From: a bacterium
GTDB lineage: Bacteria; Zhuqueibacterota; Zhuqueibacteria; Residuimicrobiales; Krinioviventaceae
Reading direction: 5' to 3'
DNA length: 64,000 nucleotides
NCBI GenBank assembly: GCA_029561455.1
Contig: JAKQIY010000034.1
Coordinates: 89,139-153,138, forward strand
The position numbers and the translations under genes are program-made. Positions 17,254 to 26,665 of the stretch are shown piece by piece (the stretch's first letter is position 1; each line of letters opens with the position of its first letter). Below the pieces are notes generated by a model that saw only the letters and a list, made by a program, of their open reading frames with translations, made no database searches and was not told the DNA's origin.

Positions 17254-18807
17254 ATGAAAACAGAAAATCATCATAAAGAGTTACTGAATAGCTCTGAGGT
17301 TGCAATATTCTCTGATGAAAATTGTCATTATTCAACAATTCCGCCTTTTCATCCCGGGACGATGTACCCTGAGTATATGTTTGGTGATGCTAATACTGCT
17401 ATAAACCAACACAAAGTCGATGCTTATCATGCTGTAAGAGAGATATTCCGGTTATTGGAATATGATAAAAAACATTATAACACCAAAACCTGGAATCCAT
17501 TAAGTGAAATTATAGAGCCCGGGCAAACGGTGGTAATAAAACCGAACTTTGTTTTGCATTTGAATTACGCCGGGCATGATATTTTTTCAAGTCTTACCCA
17601 TCCCTCGATCATCCGGGCTGTTGCCGATTATTGTTATATTGCTTTAAAAGGAACTGGCTCCGTTTCAATTGTTGAAAATCCGCAAATGGATTGTGATTTT
17701 AATGAAATTGAGCGCCTGATGTCATTAAGATCTTTGACACAATTTTATAAACAAACGGCCGGACTGGATTTTAAAATATATGATACCCGACGCTTACAAT
17801 GTAAAATGGCTCTTAATAAAGGGTATTACCCTGCTGAAAGTTTTATTTATAATGATAAAGCAGATCCGGCTGGTTATGTGACCATTGATCTGGGCATGGA
17901 TAGTTTCCTTGACAGGCTGTCGGGTATTGAAAATCTGTATGGCGCCGATTATGACCGAAAATTTACAGTAGAAAACCATACCAATGGTGTGCACAAGTAT
18001 TGTGTTTCCAGATCGATATTGAAGGCCGATACCGTAATATGTATACCCAAAATGAAAACCCATAAAAAGGTTGGAGTTACCCTGAATATTAAATTACTGG
18101 TCGGAATAAATGGTGATAAAAATTACCTGGCCCATTATCGTGTTGGTTCACCCAATAATAAAGGTGATGAGTATCCCGATCAGTTGCAAAACACCACAAA
18201 AGCCAGGCGTAAAATATACAGGTGGATGTACGATCATTTATTGACCAAGCGGCGCCCATTTTTTGACAAATTATTCTTATCAATAAAATTCATTGAAACA
18301 CAAGTAATAAATTTCCTGCGCCTAGTTACCTTTCGTAAAAAGAAAGCGATAGCAGAAAAAATCGGTGGCGGTAACTGGTATGGTAATGATACGGCGTGGC
18401 GCATGTCTGCAGATTTATCGAAAATACTATTATATGCAAACAGTGAGGGAATAATGCAGGAAAAACCACAACGTAAGGTTTTTTCTATTATTGATGGTAT
18501 TGTTGCCGGGGAGGGCGACGGCCCAATGTCACCGGAACCAAAGCATGTTGGTACACTTGTCGCCGGAAAAAATATTTTAGCGGTCGATACTGCTGCTGTA
18601 ACATTTATGGGTTTTGATTATAAAAAAATTAAAATGCTGGCTTTATTGTGGGATAATAAAAAATATCCGATCACCCGTTTCCCTGTTTCCGACACTTACA
18701 TTTACTCCAATGATGAATCATTAGCCGGGAAGAGAAGCGACACTTGTGAAAAGTATCAATTCAAACCGCACAAGAATTGGGTAGGGCATATTGAAATCCG
18801 GCAATGA
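17254..18807 (+). CDS. DUF362-domain protein
   Basis: The protein has 517 residues. DUF362 hallmarks are visible: VVIKPNFVLHLN near residue 92, SLTHPSIIRAVADYC, CIPKMKTHKKVGVTLNIKLLVG, and IIDGIVAGEGDGPMSPEP near residue 415. Many DUF362 proteins carry ferredoxin-type clusters, but no CxxCxxC motif is present here. No signal peptide. It follows the CapK-like gene by 1 bp and precedes the flippase gene, so it is an integral part of the locus. Its reaction is unknown; a redox or ligase-associated role in modifying a sugar is a guess. Confidence 0.85.
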   Translation: MKTENHHKELLNSSEVAIFSDENCHYSTIPPFHPGTMYPEYMFGDANTAINQHKVDAYHAVREIFRLLEYDKKHYNTKTWNPLSEIIEPGQTVVIKPNFVLHLNYAGHDIFSSLTHPSIIRAVADYCYIALKGTGSVSIVENPQMDCDFNEIERLMSLRSLTQFYKQTAGLDFKIYDTRRLQCKMALNKGYYPAESFIYNDKADPAGYVTIDLGMDSFLDRLSGIENLYGADYDRKFTVENHTNGVHKYCVSRSILKADTVICIPKMKTHKKVGVTLNIKLLVGINGDKNYLAHYRVGSPNNKGDEYPDQLQNTTKARRKIYRWMYDHLLTKRRPFFDKLFLSIKFIETQVINFLRLVTFRKKKAIAEKIGGGNWYGNDTAWRMSADLSKILLYANSEGIMQEKPQRKVFSIIDGIVAGEGDGPMSPEPKHVGTLVAGKNILAVDTAAVTFMGFDYKKIKMLALLWDNKKYPITRFPVSDTYIYSNDESLAGKRSDTCEKYQFKPHKNWVGHIEIRQ

Positions 18808-18827
18808 ATAATAACCAGGAGTGATTA

Positions 18828-20117
18828 GTGATATCAATTTCCAAACTTTCAGCTATTAAAAAGACACCCTGGATATTTAATATTGTCAAAGTATTTTCCG
18901 GAGATATAATTACAAAATTATTAGGCGTTATCATTTCTCTGATTTTGATCCGTACTTTAACAATTGACGATTACGCCTATTTTACAACCTTTGATGTTAT
19001 GTCCCTCTGGCTGCCCAGTTTGTTTGGCGGGGGAATAAATACGGTCATGATTCGTTATTCGGCCGAACAATATTCTGTAACCAAACAGCGAACTGTAAAT
19101 CTGTTTTTATTCAATTTTCTATTCCAGATTTTTTTATATGTGATTTTTGCTTTAATCTTTGTTATGTTTTTAGATAAGTTTATGATGTTACTCTTTAAAA
19201 GTCTGCAATATAAAAATTCTTTTTTTTATGGTATAATCGGAGGATTTGCAATATTGCTTTCTAACGCCAGCCTGGCAATTTTCCAGGCTGAAGAAAAATT
19301 TTCCAAATTAATATTCAGGAACTGGCTAAAGCAGCTTTTAAATATTATATTTATCGGTACATTATTCTGGTTAGGTTATCTGAACTTTAGCCTGGCCGCG
19401 GTATCTGTTATATCTGTAAATTTTCTTATATCTTTTTTAATTATATATTATGTTTTCCGGGATTATAATTTTTTTGAGTTATTAGCTCATCTCAAAGAGT
19501 TTTCCAATATTTTTAAAAAATTTGTCACATCATCGGGCTGGTTGATATTATATTTTTTTACACTCAGTTTGATGTCTAGAATTGACGTTCTCATGTTAAC
19601 CAAATTTTCTCCCAAAGAGGAATTGGCTAATTATGGCGTAGCTTTAAAATATTATTCTTTAGCTTTGCTGATATTGAACTCGATTAATATAGTCTTGCTC
19701 CCCAGGTTTGCCAATATCAGTATGCAGGAAGAATCCAGGCAAGTTCAATTTGTCCGCAACTGGATAAAACATACACTATGGATAATTATCCCCGTATTAA
19801 TTTTTGCTTTTTTTGGTAAAGGACTTTATGTATTTATTAATGGCGCTCAATATGCAAAATCATTTAATATATTTCTAATATTCACTTTTGGAGTATATTT
19901 AAGCCTTATGTTTAGTCCTATTGTAAATGTATTAATTGCAAGAAAATTATATAGCTTTTTATTCTTTGTTTCACTTGTTGCTCTTGTATCAAGTTATTCA
20001 TTGTGTTATTTTTTAATACCTCATTGGGCAAGTTATGCCGCTGCTACAATAGCTATTGGTGGGCATGCCCTAATAAATATAACAGCTTTTATTAAGATAG
20101 TTAAAGAAAAGATATAA
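18828..20117 (+). CDS. wzx: Wzx-type oligosaccharide flippase
   Basis: The protein has 429 residues with a GTG start at 18828, chosen because CCAGGAG lies just upstream. It is a polytopic membrane protein of about 12 helices with few charged residues, N-terminal SGDIITKLLGVIISLILIR and early FTTFDVMSLWLPSLFGGG, typical of the MATE/MOP-like polysaccharide flippase family. It translocates undecaprenyl-linked repeat units to the periplasmic face of the inner membrane. It sits between DUF362 and the heparinase-fold gene. Confidence 0.88.
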   Translation: MISISKLSAIKKTPWIFNIVKVFSGDIITKLLGVIISLILIRTLTIDDYAYFTTFDVMSLWLPSLFGGGINTVMIRYSAEQYSVTKQRTVNLFLFNFLFQIFLYVIFALIFVMFLDKFMMLLFKSLQYKNSFFYGIIGGFAILLSNASLAIFQAEEKFSKLIFRNWLKQLLNIIFIGTLFWLGYLNFSLAAVSVISVNFLISFLIIYYVFRDYNFFELLAHLKEFSNIFKKFVTSSGWLILYFFTLSLMSRIDVLMLTKFSPKEELANYGVALKYYSLALLILNSINIVLLPRFANISMQEESRQVQFVRNWIKHTLWIIIPVLIFAFFGKGLYVFINGAQYAKSFNIFLIFTFGVYLSLMFSPIVNVLIARKLYSFLFFVSLVALVSSYSLCYFLIPHWASYAAATIAIGGHALINITAFIKIVKEKI

Positions 20118-20164
20118 TAATTGTAAAAATATTTTTATTCAATTATCCGGTAATTTTTTATTAT

Positions 20165-21994
20165 ATGAAAATAAAAAAAGTATTTATAATTAGTTCCTAT
20201 TTGAATTTTATAAAAAAATTATCTCTTCAAATTCGTATTTCAATATTAAAAATCAGCATGTATCAATCTGTACCGGTAACCATGATTTGGAATGTAAAAA
20301 TTGAAAGAAGAGAGCCTGGTTTTTTATATAATGAAATAGGAAAAATTTTCAACGTCTCTATTGATATGTCTGATATCTCTTGGCATAAAGATTATATTTC
20401 AGATTTTGAATACCCACACAAACGTTTTGATAAAATATCAATTAGCGATTGGTTTGATCAAGGTATTGATGTCAAATTTCCCTGGGAAGTATCCCGTTTT
20501 TATTTTGCCATCCCTTTGGCGCAAAATTATTTGACAACACATGATAAAATATTTTATTTAAAGTTCAAAAAGTTAGTATTGGATTGGATAGATAAAAATC
20601 CTTTTCTTTATGGTGTTAATTGGCTATGTACCATGGAAGTGGCAATACGGGCTATAAACTGGATTGTGGCAGTTAATTTATTTAAAGAGTTGTTCAGCCG
20701 GGATAAACAATTTCAGCAAATTTTATCCAAATCACTGGTTCAGCATACCGAATATATTGCGCATTTCCCTGAACGGGGACAAAACGGTTTTACAAATAAT
20801 CATACAACTGCCGATTATACCGGGCTGTTATTTCTGGCCTTAACATTAAAGGCTCATCCTAAATCAGGTAAATGGCTGCAACAAGCACAAAACGGCTTGA
20901 TCGAGTGTATGGATAAGCAGGTTTATGGAGATGGCGTTAATTTCGAAAATTCAATTCCTTATCACCGCCTGGTTGCGGAATTGTTCGGTTTTAGCGCTGT
21001 ACTTTGTTTAGCGAATGATATTAAATTACCCGCAAAATATTACTCCAGTTTGTTCAAAATGTTTGAATTCACCGCTGCTTATATTGATAGCAACGGCAAC
21101 GCTCCACAAGTTGGCGATAATGATAGCGGACGGGTATTGATTTTTCATAATGCGAATGAACAGGATCATTCCTGCCTGCTGGATTTGGGGGAACATATTT
21201 TCGATTATCATTTTTTATCGCAGTGTAATAAAAGAAATACTCATTTTATAAGCTGCCTGCCCTCTATTACCTGGATCAAACCGGAATCAATTCAGGTTAT
21301 GCCCCGTCCAACCGATACCAGCATGCAATTTACTGAAGGTGGATATATAATTTTAAAAGCCAGACCATTCCAGGTTTTTTTCTGCTCTTTTCCCAATGGT
21401 AGGTATGGTAAAACCGGACACAGTCATCTGGATATTGGCAGTGTATGTATGTCGATACTGGGGCAGCCTGTTCTGGTCGATCCCGGTACTTTAACTTACA
21501 CCCGTTCTAAAAAAGACCGGGATCAATTCCGCGCTTTTAACTATCATAATGTATCTATAACTAAAGAGTATCAAAATTTCTCAAGTAATGGTTTTTTTGC
21601 ATTAAAGATCGATAATAATTCTCAGTTATATCATTTTTCAAACCATGAAATAAATTTTGGATACAATTATTTTAATTCAAATATTAAAAGAAGAATTACA
21701 ATCGAAAATGATGCTATGAATATTATTGACAGGTGTGATCATGAATTTATAACGTTATTCCATTTGCACCCTGACATAAAAATTATCAAATCGTCTGAAA
21801 ATGATATAGTAGTTGATTTGAATTTGTCGAAAATGATTCTTATATTGCATTCCATGAATGCGATGGCAATTGAAAAATATCTCTATTCTCCGGCTTATGG
21901 AGCCGCGATACCCGGTTCAAAAATAATTATATCCGGGCAAAGCGAGATAGCCCTTGAATTTAAAGTTATGGTAAACAAAGATAAAGGTGTATAA
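20165..21994 (+). CDS. Heparinase II/III-family protein (polysaccharide lyase fold)
   Basis: The protein has 609 residues. The N-terminal helical toroid carries FPWEVSRFYFAIPLAQ, NWLCTMEVAIRAINW, NNHTTADYTGLLFLAL and SIPYHRLVAELF. The C-terminal beta domain has the heparinase II/III signature (KTGHSHLDIGSVCM with the conserved His, then PVLVDPGTLTY). There is no obvious signal peptide, so the location is uncertain. Members cleave or epimerise uronic-acid polymers, or act during synthesis in capsule loci. Its presence with the bi-domain oxidoreductase fits a known association, and agrees with a uronic-acid-containing polymer. The polymerase gene starts directly after its stop. Confidence 0.9.
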   Translation: MKIKKVFIISSYLNFIKKLSLQIRISILKISMYQSVPVTMIWNVKIERREPGFLYNEIGKIFNVSIDMSDISWHKDYISDFEYPHKRFDKISISDWFDQGIDVKFPWEVSRFYFAIPLAQNYLTTHDKIFYLKFKKLVLDWIDKNPFLYGVNWLCTMEVAIRAINWIVAVNLFKELFSRDKQFQQILSKSLVQHTEYIAHFPERGQNGFTNNHTTADYTGLLFLALTLKAHPKSGKWLQQAQNGLIECMDKQVYGDGVNFENSIPYHRLVAELFGFSAVLCLANDIKLPAKYYSSLFKMFEFTAAYIDSNGNAPQVGDNDSGRVLIFHNANEQDHSCLLDLGEHIFDYHFLSQCNKRNTHFISCLPSITWIKPESIQVMPRPTDTSMQFTEGGYIILKARPFQVFFCSFPNGRYGKTGHSHLDIGSVCMSILGQPVLVDPGTLTYTRSKKDRDQFRAFNYHNVSITKEYQNFSSNGFFALKIDNNSQLYHFSNHEINFGYNYFNSNIKRRITIENDAMNIIDRCDHEFITLFHLHPDIKIIKSSENDIVVDLNLSKMILILHSMNAMAIEKYLYSPAYGAAIPGSKIIISGQSEIALEFKVMVNKDKGV

Positions 21995-23425
21995 ATGCTT
22001 GCCGTTAACCGAAATGCTGTGGTATATCCATTTTTATTTTTAATTATACTCATTTTTGCATTATTTTTAAGTTATTTGTCTGTAAATCTCAATTTAAATG
22101 TTATGGTTAGCATCAGTTTTTTGGTGCTATTTGGGATATTATTTTTATTTTACGAGCCCAATGTTTACATCTATCCCTTAATTTTTTATGTTATAACTGC
22201 CCCTTATAGTGTTATGCTGATTGATGCTATATCGCCAATTACCGGCAGAAACCTGATTAATGGTTCACTTGGCCTGATAATTTTTCTCATGTGGTTTGTT
22301 GTAATTATTAAAGATAAGCAGCTTTTTACAAAAATGGGCAATATCGGCAAGTTGATGCTCGGTTATTTTTTATTGAACGTTCTGTTTCTATTCGTGTTAA
22401 CGAAAGAACTTGATGCCGGCAGGAAAGCCATACAAAGCGAACAGCTTTTATTGTCCTTTTATTTTTTGGGGTTGGTATATTTTACCAGTGAAAAACGGGT
22501 GGTAACTTTTTTTAAGATTGTTTTGATATTTTATATTTTTAATATTTTGTTCGCTCTCTATCAGCAAATTATAGGCCTGCCCGAGTTTCATAAAGAATAC
22601 TTGTATAAAACCGCCGGCACGATTGCTTTTTATGATGAACTGGATTATTGGACCGGACAGATTTATTATAAAGTTTCCGGGTTTAGTAGTTGTAATTACG
22701 ATCTGTTTTATATACTCACCATGTTGTCAATTATAATACTGTCCGGTTGGCATTATTTTAAAGAAAAGCTTGGTAAGGCTATAATTGTGATCTTTATGGT
22801 ATCTTATGCTTTATTATTATTTTTGACCCTGGAACGGGGCCCCATCATGATGTTTGCGGCATTACCCCTGGCTTTTATCAACCGAAAACGTAAATTGGCA
22901 TTATACTTGTTTTTGTTGATATTTTTTGTTTTATTCATTTCCTACCTGGAACCGATCCTGACTTCCTATGGTTCAATGCGGCTAACACGACTTGCTGAAA
23001 TCACTCATCCCCTGGAAGATACCACCATGAACTATCGTATGGAAAACCGTTATGCCTTTTCAATACCATTGATCTTTAAAAGCCCTTTCGGTGTAGGTTT
23101 GGATCATGAACTGGCTTTAACCGCCCACAACAGTTATATCAAAGTATTTTTACAATTGGGCTGGTTAGGCGGAATTTTATTTCTCTATATTATCTATTCT
23201 TCTCTCCGCCTGTGTTTTAAGAATGCCAAACTAGTGGACAGCCTGGAACATAAAAATTTAATCTATGGTATCGCGGCGGCTCTTGTATCCATGCTGCTTA
23301 TCGGTATTCCCAATATCCCATTTTCAAATGATTCCGGTATTTTTTACTGGCTGTTTTTGGCAATGGTGGTCAAAATGCCCGTTATTACCCGGGATAAGCC
23401 ATATCTTGATAGAGTTATGCAATGA
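21995..23425 (+). CDS. wzy: Wzy-like O-antigen/capsule polymerase
   Basis: The protein has 476 residues and is polytopic, with about 10-12 helices and a large periplasmic loop between about residues 180 and 240. O-antigen ligase/polymerase family features include TLERGPIMMFAALPLAF and the late AHNSYIKVFLQLGWLGG motif, the conserved H-N-x-Y/F signature of the Wzy_C family. It polymerises lipid-linked repeat units in the periplasm. The start abuts the stop of the heparinase-fold gene and its stop overlaps the next start (ATGA). Confidence 0.88.
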   Translation: MLAVNRNAVVYPFLFLIILIFALFLSYLSVNLNLNVMVSISFLVLFGILFLFYEPNVYIYPLIFYVITAPYSVMLIDAISPITGRNLINGSLGLIIFLMWFVVIIKDKQLFTKMGNIGKLMLGYFLLNVLFLFVLTKELDAGRKAIQSEQLLLSFYFLGLVYFTSEKRVVTFFKIVLIFYIFNILFALYQQIIGLPEFHKEYLYKTAGTIAFYDELDYWTGQIYYKVSGFSSCNYDLFYILTMLSIIILSGWHYFKEKLGKAIIVIFMVSYALLLFLTLERGPIMMFAALPLAFINRKRKLALYLFLLIFFVLFISYLEPILTSYGSMRLTRLAEITHPLEDTTMNYRMENRYAFSIPLIFKSPFGVGLDHELALTAHNSYIKVFLQLGWLGGILFLYIIYSSLRLCFKNAKLVDSLEHKNLIYGIAAALVSMLLIGIPNIPFSNDSGIFYWLFLAMVVKMPVITRDKPYLDRVMQ

Positions 23426-24690
23426 AAAAGGTATTAATTATAGCCTACCATTTTCCCCCGTCCAATGAAGTGGCCATTCACCGGGTTCTACGCATGGGCA
23501 AGTGGCTGCCGAACTATAACTGGATACCTGTGATCCTGACAACTGAGAGTGGTTTTTTTTACCGCAATGACGAAACAAACCGGAATATGAGCAATAAATA
23601 TTTCAAGCATATTTATAAGGTCTCATCCCTGCTTGAAAAAATGATCGTCAAAAATGGTCATTTGGTTAAAAAAAACCGGTTTGCCAAAGCTATCCGTTTT
23701 TTTTTAAATAATATCCTCATCCCCGACCGCTATGCTTTATGGTATAACCCGGCAGTAAAAAAAGGCCTGGAAATTATTGAAAAAGAAAAAATTGATGCAA
23801 TCTGGGCTACTCTTAACCCATATACATCCGGTCTGGTCGGCGCTGCCCTGCATAGAAAAACCGGTGTTCCTTTGCTGATCGATTACCGTGATCCATGGAC
23901 TTTGAGTGAATTTCACCGGCAGCATTTTATTAAACAAAAAATTAATACTTTTTTTGAAAAACACATGCTCAAAGCCACATCGGCAATTAGCGCCACTTCT
24001 GAACCGATGCGACAACTTTTTATTAAAAGTGATTACTTTCCTGAAGAGAGCTCATTTGTTTTAACCAATTGTTATGATGAAGAGCTGCAATATGTTAAAA
24101 ATAATAATGAAATAATTTCGTTGCCTAATGATAAAATAAATATTACCTATACAGGTACTTTTTACAAGGATAGACAACCATTTACTTTTATCGAAGGAAT
24201 TAAAGAATTATTTTTTGAAAATCCGGAATATGTAAATAAGATCAGGATTAATTTTGTTGGAAATATAAATAATGATGAAATAATCTCATTTTGTAAAAAA
24301 CATGACATTATCAGTAATTGTTATTTTGAATCAGTACTACCCTATACTAAAGCAATTAAATTTCTTCTGGAATCTGATATCTTGTTATTATTAAATGGAG
24401 TCGCAGATTTCAATGAAATTTTTATTCCCGGTAAACTTTTTGATTACCTTGCAGTTAAAAAACCAATTTTATTTATTGGTGGTAATGGCGCGCCGGCAGA
24501 AATTATTAAAAAATGCAATATTGGAGAATGTTGCACACATGATAAGACTGCAATAAAGAATAGTCTTTTGAAAATTTTGGAAAGAATAAACAAGTATGAT
24601 AATTATCATACAAACAATTCTGAGCTTAACAAATATAACGCTAGCGCAACTACCTTAAAATTAGTTAATATTTTTGACTCTATTATATAA
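23422..24690 (+). CDS. GT-B glycosyltransferase (GT4-like), copy 1
   Basis: The protein has 422 residues. The N-terminus (KKVLIIAYHFPPSNEVAIHR) and the phrase LLIDYRDPWTL are typical of the GT4-like group found in Bacteroidota-type polysaccharide loci. ITYTGTFYKDRQP opens the donor-binding domain, and FIPGKLFDYLAVKKPILFIG covers the nucleotide-sugar contact region. It transfers one sugar to the growing lipid-linked unit at the cytoplasmic face. It overlaps the polymerase stop by 4 bp. The last third is markedly more AT-rich than the start. Confidence 0.88.
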   Translation: MKKVLIIAYHFPPSNEVAIHRVLRMGKWLPNYNWIPVILTTESGFFYRNDETNRNMSNKYFKHIYKVSSLLEKMIVKNGHLVKKNRFAKAIRFFLNNILIPDRYALWYNPAVKKGLEIIEKEKIDAIWATLNPYTSGLVGAALHRKTGVPLLIDYRDPWTLSEFHRQHFIKQKINTFFEKHMLKATSAISATSEPMRQLFIKSDYFPEESSFVLTNCYDEELQYVKNNNEIISLPNDKINITYTGTFYKDRQPFTFIEGIKELFFENPEYVNKIRINFVGNINNDEIISFCKKHDIISNCYFESVLPYTKAIKFLLESDILLLLNGVADFNEIFIPGKLFDYLAVKKPILFIGGNGAPAEIIKKCNIGECCTHDKTAIKNSLLKILERINKYDNYHTNNSELNKYNASATTLKLVNIFDSII

Positions 24691-24732
24691 AATATATCTT
24701 TATAAAAGCCAAGTTAAGGTCTGTTTTTCATT

Positions 24733-25836
24733 ATGAAAATACTTTATATTATTAATGGTTTGGATATTGGCGGTTCTGAGAATTATGCCATTTCTTTATT
24801 AAATGGTTTTTATAATAAAGGGATTAAAGTCGCTTTAATTATTCTCTCGAATAAAACAGCATTGAAACATAGACTGAATCCAAATATTCCTGTATATATC
24901 TACCCCAGGCAAAAAAAGCTAGATTTCTCAGTAATTAAAAGGATTCGCCAGGTAATTATTGCAGGAGAATATAATGTTATTATTTCCTCTTATATTTTAT
25001 ATACGAGGTTAGCTCTTTTAAATACCCAAATCTTAACATTATATCCGGTGCATATAACACAAGAATTAAATATAAAAGAATTTATCCTAAATTATATTGA
25101 TTTTCATCTAAAGCGGAAAAATGAGATTTTCCTTACTACAATAAATAAACAAACCGAGTATCTTGTTAAGCATTATTATTTGAATAAAGATTTTTTTACA
25201 ATGATATTTAATGGAGTTGATACTGATAAATTTACTTATTCCCCAAATGATTTTGACAGGAAAAGTTTTTTAATAAAAGCCGGAATAAACCCTGAACATA
25301 TTATAATATTAAAAGTAGCAGGTTTTAGAAAAGAAAAGCGTCATATAGACGCAATCAATGCTTTTAGCAAATTGTCAATACTATATAATAATATCTCCTT
25401 GGTGATAGTTGGTGATAATAGAATTGAATTATATAACCAACTCAAGAGTTATATTAGTGATAGTAAAATAAAAAATGTGCATCTCTTCCCCAATCAACTT
25501 GTTCAAGATATTCGCTTTTTTTATTGGGCTTCCGATTTTTTTGTGTTAACTTCCAATAAAGTTGAAACTTTTTCTATTTCTGCACTTGAGGCAATGTCTA
25601 CCGGTCTTCCATGCGTTCTCACGGATATTGGAGGCGCTGCAGATATTATTCATGAGGGAATTAATGGTTACTTGGTCAAACCGGACAATATTGAATCAAT
25701 TCAGAATGGTTGGACCAGAATGATAAATAATTTGCAAAACATTGATAAATCAACAATTAGAAAATATATTATTGATAATTATTCTATCGAAAGATCACGA
25801 AAAGCTTTTTTAAATGTAATAAATAATCATCTGTAA
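24733..25836 (+). CDS. GT4 glycosyltransferase, copy 2
   Basis: The protein has 367 residues. N-terminal ILYIINGLDIGGSENYAISLL is the acceptor-domain glycine loop, VAGFRKEKRHIDAINAF opens the donor domain, and the E-x7-E motif region is ETFSISALEAMSTGLPCVLTDIGG. This is a standard GT4 retaining enzyme, cytoplasmic. Its codons are extremely A/T rich compared with the epimerase and Wzi genes, suggesting separate acquisition. The gaps either side are 42 and 52 bp. Confidence 0.92.
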   Translation: MKILYIINGLDIGGSENYAISLLNGFYNKGIKVALIILSNKTALKHRLNPNIPVYIYPRQKKLDFSVIKRIRQVIIAGEYNVIISSYILYTRLALLNTQILTLYPVHITQELNIKEFILNYIDFHLKRKNEIFLTTINKQTEYLVKHYYLNKDFFTMIFNGVDTDKFTYSPNDFDRKSFLIKAGINPEHIIILKVAGFRKEKRHIDAINAFSKLSILYNNISLVIVGDNRIELYNQLKSYISDSKIKNVHLFPNQLVQDIRFFYWASDFFVLTSNKVETFSISALEAMSTGLPCVLTDIGGAADIIHEGINGYLVKPDNIESIQNGWTRMINNLQNIDKSTIRKYIIDNYSIERSRKAFLNVINNHL

Positions 25837-25888
25837 ATTTAATATTTTTGATATTTAAATAAAATTACATTTTATAAGTGAAAATAGT

Positions 25889-26665
25889 ATGAAAGTTTTG
25901 ATTCTTGCCGGCGGTTTTGGCACCCGGTTGAGTGAAGAAACGCAAAATATTCCCAAACCGATGGTGACTATCGGGAATAAACCCATACTGTGGCATATTT
26001 TAAAAGGTTATTCTTTTTATGGTTTTAATGAATTTATCATTTTACTGGGTTACAAAGGATACGTGATAAAGGAATATTTTGCCAATTATTTATTACATCA
26101 GAGCGATGTAACGATTGATTTGCAAAACAATAAAATTCAGGTTTTGAACAACCAGAGCGAATCATGGCAGGTTACTTTAATCGACACCGGTCTCGATACA
26201 ATGACCGGGGGAAGAATAAAGCGGGTTGAAAATTTGCTTGACAATGAACCCTTTATGTTGACCTATGGCGATGGTGTGGCGGATATAAATATTAAACAGT
26301 TAGTAGAGTTTCATAAAAACCACAAGAAAATTCTGACCATGACCACAGTACAACCGGAAGGACGCTTTGGTTCAGTACAAATTTCTGAAAACGAAATTGT
26401 GACTCAATTTAATGAAAAACCAAAAGGGGATAATGCCTGGATTAATGGCGGCTTTTTTGTCTGTGAGCCGCGGGTGCTCGATTACATTACCGAAGGTGAT
26501 AAAACCGTCTTTGAACGCAAGCCGCTGGAAGATTTGGCGCTAGCCGGAGAATTGGTCGCCTTTAAACATTATGGCTTTTGGCGTCCAATGGATACTTTGA
26601 GAGATAATATCTTGTTAAATGATCTTTGGAACAAAAATCAGGCAAAATGGAAAGTATGGGCATGA
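25889..26665 (+). CDS. rfbF: Glucose-1-phosphate cytidylyltransferase
   Basis: The protein has 258 residues, the usual length. The nucleotide-binding loop is LAGGFGTRLSEET with IPKPMVTIGNKPILWHI, and LTYGDGVADI carries the metal-binding Asp. WINGGFFVCEPRVLDYI and FWRPMDTLRD are RfbF signatures. It makes CDP-glucose from CTP and glucose 1-phosphate. The stop overlaps the start of the CDP-glucose dehydratase gene (ATGA at 26662), so the pair is translationally coupled. Confidence 0.95.
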   Translation: MKVLILAGGFGTRLSEETQNIPKPMVTIGNKPILWHILKGYSFYGFNEFIILLGYKGYVIKEYFANYLLHQSDVTIDLQNNKIQVLNNQSESWQVTLIDTGLDTMTGGRIKRVENLLDNEPFMLTYGDGVADINIKQLVEFHKNHKKILTMTTVQPEGRFGSVQISENEIVTQFNEKPKGDNAWINGGFFVCEPRVLDYITEGDKTVFERKPLEDLALAGELVAFKHYGFWRPMDTLRDNILLNDLWNKNQAKWKVWA

